From Planctomycetota bacterium (GTDB taxonomy: Bacteria > Planctomycetota > Phycisphaerae > Sedimentisphaerales > UBA12454), in the NCBI GenBank assembly GCA_018828825.1, contig JAHJUV010000013.1, positions 1-18,891 on the forward strand: a DNA stretch of 18,891 nucleotides, read 5' to 3'. The translations under genes and the position numbers were made by a program. The notes under the pieces were generated by a model. It was not told where the DNA came from, made no database searches, and saw only the letters and a program-made list of their open reading frames with translations. Of this stretch, positions 13,754 through 18,891 are shown one piece after another. How positions within the stretch are numbered: the stretch's first letter is position 1; each line of letters opens with the position of its first letter.

Positions 13754-14937
13754 TGGAAAGAAAAAACCAAAAACTGGTATCCGCGGCCAAAGAAGCGGCA
13801 TTAAAAGTTCTGCTGCACAACAATCATGGCCCATATCGCGGTCTGCCGAGAACCGCCGGCTGGGGTTATCCCGAAACTTATACACGCGATATGATGATTT
13901 GCTCATTGGGCGTTTTGGTGTCCGGACAAGAAAAACTTCTAAAAACCCTCAAACGCGTACTTGAAAAGCTTGCGCAGAACCAGACCCGGCTCGGTCATAT
14001 TCCATCGCTCGTTCACGACAAAGAAGACCGCGGCGCAAGCGATACTACTCCGCTTTTTCTTATGGCTGTCGCTTTATACAGAAAGACGACCGGCGATGAA
14101 CCTTTTCTCGAAGAAGCCGTCGGCAAAGCGATGCAGTGGATGGAATATCAGAGCCCTTCCGACAGGCTTATCGTCGCCCAGCTTCCGACAAGCGATTGGC
14201 GAGACGAGCAGTGGGTTCTCGGCTACGGCCTTTATGTCAATACTATTGTCTATACTTATTTAAAACTCTTCGGCTTTGATGAAAAGGCAAATCGGATTCA
14301 GGAAGAGATGGGGCGATTCGCTATAATGGCCGAACGCCAGCAACGGCACGTCCACGAAGGTCTTGTCCTGAAACACAAGCCGTATTATGCCTTCTGGTCT
14401 TACAAGGTGCACAAAAGTGAACGTTTTGATTTGCTCGGCAATAGTATAGCGATTCTTTCCGGCATAGCATCGAAAACAAGAGCGAAAGAAATTGTAATAT
14501 GGATAGAAACCGAATGTAAAAATTTGAAGACCAATGAAGACCTTGCTGTGGATTTGCCGCCGAATTTCTTTCCATATACCCGGCCGGGTGACCCTGACTG
14601 GATGAAGCGATACGAGAAATATAATCAGCCGGGCGAATATCATAATGGCGGAATCTGGCCGTTTATCTGCGGTTTTTATATCGCCGCTCTCGTCGCCGCA
14701 GATAGATGCAGGCTCGCAGAAAAAAAACTTGTTGCTCTTACACACTTAATCAGGCAAAGTAGAGTCGCCGAGGTTGATTTTGGTTTTAACGAATGGCACA
14801 GGGCACAGGACGGCAAAGCCTGCGGCCAGGACTGGCAAAGCTGGTCGGCTGCGATGTATTTTTATGCCGCCTGTTGCGTCGAACAGAGAAAAACTCCGTT
14901 CTTTGACGAAATAAGAAAGGTAAACAATGCCGTATAA
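13753..14937 (+). CDS. Putative (alpha/alpha)6-barrel glycosidase (amylo-alpha-1,6-glucosidase / GH100-like)
   Basis: The 394-residue protein has repeated helical hairpins typical of (alpha/alpha)6 glycosidases. Likely active-site blocks are GYPETYTRDMMI at about 36-47, LPTSDWRDEQWVLGYG near 137-152 (an acidic D-W-x-D as in related families), EYHNGGIWPFICGFY near 296-310, and DFGFNEWHRAQDG near 341-353. There is no signal peptide. It starts one base inside the stop of the preceding transferase and overlaps the next by 11 bases, so it belongs to the operon. I cannot assign it to one GH family with confidence. Glycogen-debranching-like, invertase-like (GH100) and unclassified families are all possible. 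Confidence 0.7.
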   Translation: MERKNQKLVSAAKEAALKVLLHNNHGPYRGLPRTAGWGYPETYTRDMMICSLGVLVSGQEKLLKTLKRVLEKLAQNQTRLGHIPSLVHDKEDRGASDTTPLFLMAVALYRKTTGDEPFLEEAVGKAMQWMEYQSPSDRLIVAQLPTSDWRDEQWVLGYGLYVNTIVYTYLKLFGFDEKANRIQEEMGRFAIMAERQQRHVHEGLVLKHKPYYAFWSYKVHKSERFDLLGNSIAILSGIASKTRAKEIVIWIETECKNLKTNEDLAVDLPPNFFPYTRPGDPDWMKRYEKYNQPGEYHNGGIWPFICGFYIAALVAADRCRLAEKKLVALTHLIRQSRVAEVDFGFNEWHRAQDGKACGQDWQSWSAAMYFYAACCVEQRKTPFFDEIRKVNNAV

Positions 14938-16348
14938 TATTCGAATAGTCAGTACATATCCGCCGAGAAGGTGCGGAATCGGAACGTTCAGCAGAGACCT
15001 CGCCAATGCGCTCGAGCATTTCACCGGTGAAATCGGTCATATCAGGGTAGCTGTTATTGACAAGGACAATCTTCCTTATCACATACCGGTAGATTTGATT
15101 ATCGACCAGTACAACCCGCAATCATGGCGGTACGCCACAACTGATATCATCACCCGTGCGAAAGAAAGCACAAACAAAACTATTATACTTCTCCAGCACG
15201 AATTCGGTCTCGACCCGGACGACAAAGGCAATGACGGCGCAGGTACGAACTTTGTTAATACGGCGAAGGCATTTTCCGAAAAAGGTCTGACTGTACTTGT
15301 TTACCTGCACACCGTTCTTGACAACCCCAATGATCACCAGAAAAAAGTGATACAGGACCTTGCTCATTACAGCGACGGCCTTATCGTAACAACTGAAAGC
15401 GCAATCCAGATTCTCCATTCCTCCCTCTACGGAATCGAGCACGACAAATTAAAGCATATCGACCACGGCATACGAATGAGCCATCCGTCTCAATTCGACC
15501 GGCTCGCGATAAAAGAAAAATTCGGCATCGAGAACCGTTTTCTTATAACTACAATAGGACTTTTATCTCCCGATAAAGGCATTCAGTACGGTATAAGAGG
15601 ATTTGGTAAATTTCTTGCTGAATCCTGCACGCCGAATCAGAAAAACTCCATCGTTTACCTTATCGCCGGCCAGTATCATCCCGAATTTGTCAAATCCGGC
15701 AATGGCGAGGATTTCAAGCGATTTCAGCAGGTTATTAACGATGCTGTCAAACAGGCGAACACCCGATGGTGCACCGTGAAAAGCCTGGAGGGTATCCGAT
15801 TCGAGGAATACGACGTGATTTTCCTCGATGCCTTTCTTGAGGAAAAGCTGCTGCTCCAGCTTTACGGGGTATCGAATGTTATGCTTTTGCCGTATCTCAA
15901 TATGCAACAGATTTCCAGCGGCATTTTAGCCGATACTCTCGGTTCCGGCAGAGCCGCCATAGCGACAAAGTTCCGTTATGCGCTTGAGTTGATTCTCTCA
16001 AATCACAATTGTCCTGGCGGCCTTGTCATCGGCAGACACGCAAGAGGCATTTTAGTCGACCCCGGCGAGGAAAGCGTCGAACAAATTGCCCAGGCACTTG
16101 ATTATCTGGTCTTTAACCAGACACAAAGGCTGCTTATGGAGAAACAGGCACACCAGAGAGGCTATCAGATGAGCTGGCACAATACCGCCTGGGCGCTTTT
16201 ACAGTATGTCAATTTTGTAACTGAGGAAAACCTGATTCATACCGGAAGAGGTATGAAATTCGAGAGGGAAAAACCTTCGATTTATCAGCGTACCAAAAAT
16301 ATTACGTATCCTGAATCTTCCGGCCAAAAAGAAAAACGAAACGATTAG
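14927..16348 (+). CDS. GT-B glycosyltransferase, GT4-like
   Basis: The 473-residue protein opens with RIVSTYPPRRCGIGTFSRDL, the acceptor loop of GT4-like enzymes. The C-terminal Rossmann domain has TTIGLLSPDKGIQYGI at about 204-219 and the donor region YLNMQQISSGILADTLGSG. In that region the usual E-x7-E pair is not seen; Ser-Ser-Gly takes the place of the first glutamate, as in some GT4 branches. The C-terminal 40 residues are polar and probably disordered. The start overlaps the preceding gene by 11 bases with AAGG upstream. No export signal. It is the last gene of the plus-strand run and converges on comM after 29 bases. Sugar donor and acceptor are unknown. Confidence 0.82.
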   Translation: MPYNIRIVSTYPPRRCGIGTFSRDLANALEHFTGEIGHIRVAVIDKDNLPYHIPVDLIIDQYNPQSWRYATTDIITRAKESTNKTIILLQHEFGLDPDDKGNDGAGTNFVNTAKAFSEKGLTVLVYLHTVLDNPNDHQKKVIQDLAHYSDGLIVTTESAIQILHSSLYGIEHDKLKHIDHGIRMSHPSQFDRLAIKEKFGIENRFLITTIGLLSPDKGIQYGIRGFGKFLAESCTPNQKNSIVYLIAGQYHPEFVKSGNGEDFKRFQQVINDAVKQANTRWCTVKSLEGIRFEEYDVIFLDAFLEEKLLLQLYGVSNVMLLPYLNMQQISSGILADTLGSGRAAIATKFRYALELILSNHNCPGGLVIGRHARGILVDPGEESVEQIAQALDYLVFNQTQRLLMEKQAHQRGYQMSWHNTAWALLQYVNFVTEENLIHTGRGMKFEREKPSIYQRTKNITYPESSGQKEKRND

Positions 16349-16365
16349 GAATAGCTTAATTGCCG

Positions 16366-16383
16366 TTATAATAGATATTATAA
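16366..16383. terminator. Palindrome between convergent genes, possible bidirectional terminator
   Basis: TTATAAT-AGAT-ATTATAA is a perfect 7-bp inverted repeat with a four-base centre. It lies between the stops of the last glycosyltransferase and comM and overlaps the comM stop. It has only A-T pairs and no strong U-tract, so termination here is uncertain. Confidence 0.3.
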
Positions 16384-17904
16384 GCTTCTGTCTAATTTTC
16401 GATAACTTACCGCTTCTGCGATGTGTTCAGCGCCGACATTCTCCTGCCCCGCCAAATCTGCGATAGTCCTTGCGACCTTGCAGATTTTATCGTGCGCCCT
16501 GGCCGAGAGGCCAAATTCCGTCATTGCGTTTTTCAAAATCATCTCAGCAGGCGTGTCAAGCTGGCAGTATTTGCCTACCTGCCTGTGCGTCATCGTGGCG
16601 TTTGTGGTCGTCTTTTTCTCGCCGAACCGGACCTTTTGGATTTCCCGCGAGGCCATAACTTCCCGCCGTATCGCTGCCGAATCATAAGTGCTTTGCTTCG
16701 AACGCAATTTGCTGAATGTTACGCTCGGCACATCGATATGAATATCAATCCTGTCTAACATCGGCCCTGAAATCCGCGCCATATACCGTTCAATCTGGTT
16801 CGGCGTGCATTTGCATCGCTTCTGCATCGAGCCAAAATACCCGCACGGACACGGATTAGTCGCCGCGACGAGCATAAAATTGGCCGGAAACGTAACCGAG
16901 CCTTTCGCGCGTGAGACTGTAACCTTTTTTTCCTCTAAGGGCTGGCGTATCATCTCTAAAACGTGCCTCGGAAATTCAGCAAACTCATCGAGAAACAAAA
17001 TTCCATTATGCGCAAGCGACAATTCTCCACATCGCGGATTAGTTCCCCCGCCGACAAGAGCCGCTCCCGTAGCGGTATGATGAGGCGTACGAACCGGCCT
17101 TGTCGCTATCAATCCCTTGCTGTCAAGCAGACCGACAGATGAATAAATTCTCGTCGTCTCCAGCGATTCAATCAGACCCAGCGGCGGCAATATTGTCGCA
17201 AGCCTCTGGGCAAGCATCGTCTTTCCCGCCCCCGGCGGACCGAGCATCAGAATATTATGCCCGCCTGCCGCGGCGATTGTCAGCGCACGTTTGACCGTCT
17301 CCTGCCCTTTGACATCGGCAAAATCAACATCATAAACCCCCACCTGCTCTAAGAGTTTATCGATATCGACATAAGCAGATTCCAGTGCAAGCTGCCCTGC
17401 CAGAAACGATGCCGCCTGCGTCAGCGAACCAGCTCCGAAAACTTCGATGCCATCGACAACAGCGGCCTCGCGGACATTTCCCAGCGGCACAATCATACTT
17501 TTGAATCCAGCTGCCTGCGCCGCCATAGTCATACTCAGAACACCGTTGACCGGCCGGACCCTGCCGTCCAGTGCAAGTTCGCCGACGACGACAAAGTCTT
17601 TTACAACAGGGCTTTCAATCGCCCTGGTGCCGAGCAGTATTCCAATCGCGATGGGTAAATCGAACGCCGGCCCGATTTTCTTAACATCTGCCGGGGCCAG
17701 ATTGATTACACTTTTGGTTTTGGGGTAAATATAGCCGGAATTTGTGATTGCCGATTGAACTCGTTCGATGCTTTCCTTTACAGCCGTATCCGGCAGGCCG
17801 ACGATGAGTGATTTCTCAAATCCGCTGCGTTTTATATGCACTTCAACTTCGCAGATTATCCCCTCGATGCCTTCGAGCGTAACGCTGTATAATTTGCCTA
17901 ACAT
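16378..17904 (-). CDS. comM: ComM/YifB AAA+ protein (Mg-chelatase-like)
   Basis: ComM is a hexameric DNA helicase that promotes branch migration during natural transformation; the family is widespread and often annotated YifB. The 508 residues comprise an N-terminal Lon-protease-like fold domain (about 1-165), an AAA+ Mg-chelatase domain (about 190-395) and a C-terminal helical domain (about 400-500). Walker A is GPPGAGKT at 222-229, and Walker B is ILFLDEF at 302-308. A cysteine cluster, NPCPCGYFGSMQKRCKC, lies around 350-366 and probably binds zinc. The ATG has AGGAG just upstream. It lies 106 bases after rex on the same strand, so it may be read from the rex promoter or from its own AT-rich upstream region. 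Competence is not implied by this gene alone. Confidence 0.95.
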   Translation of the reverse strand: MLGKLYSVTLEGIEGIICEVEVHIKRSGFEKSLIVGLPDTAVKESIERVQSAITNSGYIYPKTKSVINLAPADVKKIGPAFDLPIAIGILLGTRAIESPVVKDFVVVGELALDGRVRPVNGVLSMTMAAQAAGFKSMIVPLGNVREAAVVDGIEVFGAGSLTQAASFLAGQLALESAYVDIDKLLEQVGVYDVDFADVKGQETVKRALTIAAAGGHNILMLGPPGAGKTMLAQRLATILPPLGLIESLETTRIYSSVGLLDSKGLIATRPVRTPHHTATGAALVGGGTNPRCGELSLAHNGILFLDEFAEFPRHVLEMIRQPLEEKKVTVSRAKGSVTFPANFMLVAATNPCPCGYFGSMQKRCKCTPNQIERYMARISGPMLDRIDIHIDVPSVTFSKLRSKQSTYDSAAIRREVMASREIQKVRFGEKKTTTNATMTHRQVGKYCQLDTPAEMILKNAMTEFGLSARAHDKICKVARTIADLAGQENVGAEHIAEAVSYRKLDRSL

Positions 17905-18010
17905 ATCTCCTGCCTACAATAACCTTTCAGCCCATATAATACAGGATAAAAATTAAAAAATAAAAGACAAAAATTGAGGAATTTCCCCGGAGTAAGGATT
18001 TTTTATCTTG

Positions 18011-18640
18011 CTACTCTGTCGGGCTGGTTTTTGTATTTACAAAATAGATAAGATTTTCTATCTCCGTTTCAAGGTTGAGGTTATGCACAATGACATCAGT
18101 ATTATCGCTTCTTAATCTTATCGGCGCAAAGTTCAGCACGCCTTTTATGCCTGCCCGCACCAGTTTTTCGAATACTTCCTGCGCTGCGAAGTCCGGCACA
18201 ACGATAATTCCGAGTTCTATTTCATTTGTCTTTACAAATCCGGCCAGTTCGTCCATTGGGAAAATCGGAGCATCGGCTTTGCGGTTGTATTTGGCAGAGT
18301 CGATATCGAAGCCTGCGACGATTTTGATTTCGCTCTTGGCAAAACCGGGATAATTTATCAACGCCCTTCCCATATTTCCTACGCCGACAACGATAAATTT
18401 CTGCAGATTGTCTTTCCCAAGCACTTTATTCAATTGAGTCAATAATTCATCAATCTGATATCCGCCGCGTCGGTTGCCGGAAATGCCGAATATCGAAAAA
18501 TCCTTGCGAACCTGAGAAGCCGTTACGCCGGTAGCATCTGCAAGATTATCCGAGAAAACTTTCAAAAAATTCAGCGATTTCAGCCTCAAAACCGCGTTTT
18601 TATACCTCGACAACCTCAATATCCGAGTCCTATTGGCCAT
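18011..18640 (-). CDS. rex: Redox-sensing transcriptional repressor Rex
   Basis: Rex binds DNA when the NADH/NAD+ ratio is low and is released by NADH, controlling fermentative and respiratory genes. The 209 residues from the chosen start comprise an N-terminal winged helix (about 1-75, with recognition region TGVTASQVRKDFSIFG at 37-52), a Rossmann NAD(H) domain with GVGNMGRA at 86-93, and a C-terminal swapped helix. The start is set at ATG 18638-18640, preceded by GGAAGG seven bases upstream. An in-frame TTG 18 bases earlier (18656-18658) has no such signal. A near-consensus Rex operator lies upstream of its promoter. Confidence 0.95.
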   Translation of the reverse strand: MANRTRILRLSRYKNAVLRLKSLNFLKVFSDNLADATGVTASQVRKDFSIFGISGNRRGGYQIDELLTQLNKVLGKDNLQKFIVVGVGNMGRALINYPGFAKSEIKIVAGFDIDSAKYNRKADAPIFPMDELAGFVKTNEIELGIIVVPDFAAQEVFEKLVRAGIKGVLNFAPIRLRSDNTDVIVHNLNLETEIENLIYFVNTKTSPTE

Positions 18641-18720
18641 TTTTACACCTTCCCACAAATAAAAATATGGTTTTTGAGATTAACCACCTCAATTGTGCGC
18701 CAAAAACTGCTAATACGTTA

Positions 18721-18749
18721 AGCATATATAAGATTATAGTAACTGTCAA
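18721..18749 (-). promoter_or_regulatory. Promoter of rex
   Basis: On the minus strand a perfect TTGACA (18744-18749), 17 bases, then TATGCT (18721-18726). The predicted start near 18714 gives a leader of about 74 bases. Confidence 0.6.
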
Positions 18750-18757
18750 GCTTGAAA

Positions 18758-18775
18758 ATGTGATTTTATTCACAA
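18758..18775. promoter_or_regulatory. Rex operator
   Basis: ATGTGATTTTATTCACAA matches 16 of 18 positions of the Rex site TTGTGAAWWWWTTCACAA. It lies 8 bp upstream of the rex -35 box. It could mediate self-control of rex, or control a divergent plus-strand gene beyond the right edge. Confidence 0.7.
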
Positions 18776-18891
18776 AAAAGCTGGATTGGTTCAGGTTTTC
18801 AGAAAAAATATTAAGCGGCGGATTTGATAAAACAAATTTGGTTAAGGCTTGGTTATGTCCTTTCAAGTGATAGAAACAGCACAAAATTGCC
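18776..18891. other. Right-edge intergenic stretch, no gene supported
   Basis: The last 116 bases are AT-rich and hold no credible coding region. A weak plus-strand promoter can be drawn (TTGGTT, 17 bases, TATTAA, about 18785-18813), which would fit a divergent Rex-controlled gene outside the window. The boxes match poorly. Confidence 0.25.

Noticed and set aside
17905..18010. Terminator after rex
   Set aside because: The GGAATTTCC stretch is symmetrical but leaves no room for a loop, so no convincing stem with a U-tract could be drawn.
18630..18891. Short ORFs on both strands upstream of rex
   Set aside because: They overlap the rex promoter and operator, have low-complexity composition and no ribosome-binding sites.
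1..18891. CRISPR array, prophage or IS transposase
   Set aside because: No regularly spaced direct repeats, no phage structural or integrase genes and no transposase ORF were seen on either strand.

Overview
The window is a chromosomal segment of a Gram-negative-type bacterium of moderate GC content. Gene content and protein flavour suggest the PVC/Planctomycetota area, perhaps Phycisphaerae. It keeps an mraZ-rsmH-ftsL-ftsI division cluster, which the class Planctomycetia has largely lost, and it has Rex and an FAD enzyme of the COG2509 type. This placement is inference and no rRNA is present to test it. There is no phage, IS transposase or CRISPR array.

Positions 1-4110 (minus strand) hold the start of a division and cell-wall (dcw) cluster: mraZ, a small unknown gene, rsmH, a membrane-anchored double-LysM protein, an FtsL-like protein and ftsI, which runs off the left edge. 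The mraZ promoter carries three GTGGG-type boxes at exact 10-bp steps, the expected layout for MraZ autoregulation. The two extra genes, the 68-residue protein and the LysM protein, are not part of the textbook cluster.

Positions 4217-4634 hold a tRNA-Gly(UCC) with its promoter, a 108-bp inverted-repeat element, and a leader in front of proA. The leader contains a 13-codon ORF and a perfect 14-bp inverted repeat whose right arm includes the proA start codon. proA and proB follow, overlapping by one base and encoding the second and first steps of proline synthesis. A tRNA-Leu(CAA) lies just downstream with its own promoter.

Positions 7165-10162 (minus strand) hold rnc (RNase III, with one canonical metal-binding Asp replaced by Ala), a second inverted-repeat element of 107 bp, a single STAS-domain protein and a COG2509-type FAD enzyme.

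Positions 10373-16348 (plus strand) form a tightly packed six-gene run. It encodes a DUF2179/UPF0316 membrane protein, a GH130-type mannoside phosphorylase, a PIG-L/LmbE deacetylase, a GT4 glycosyltransferase, an (alpha/alpha)6-type glycosidase and a second glycosyltransferase. None of the five enzymes shows an export signal, so the run probably builds and recycles an intracellular or lipid-linked glycan of unknown structure. It is the best candidate here for an undescribed pathway.

Positions 16378-18891 (minus strand) hold a ComM/YifB AAA+ protein and the redox repressor Rex. A near-consensus Rex operator sits upstream of the rex promoter.
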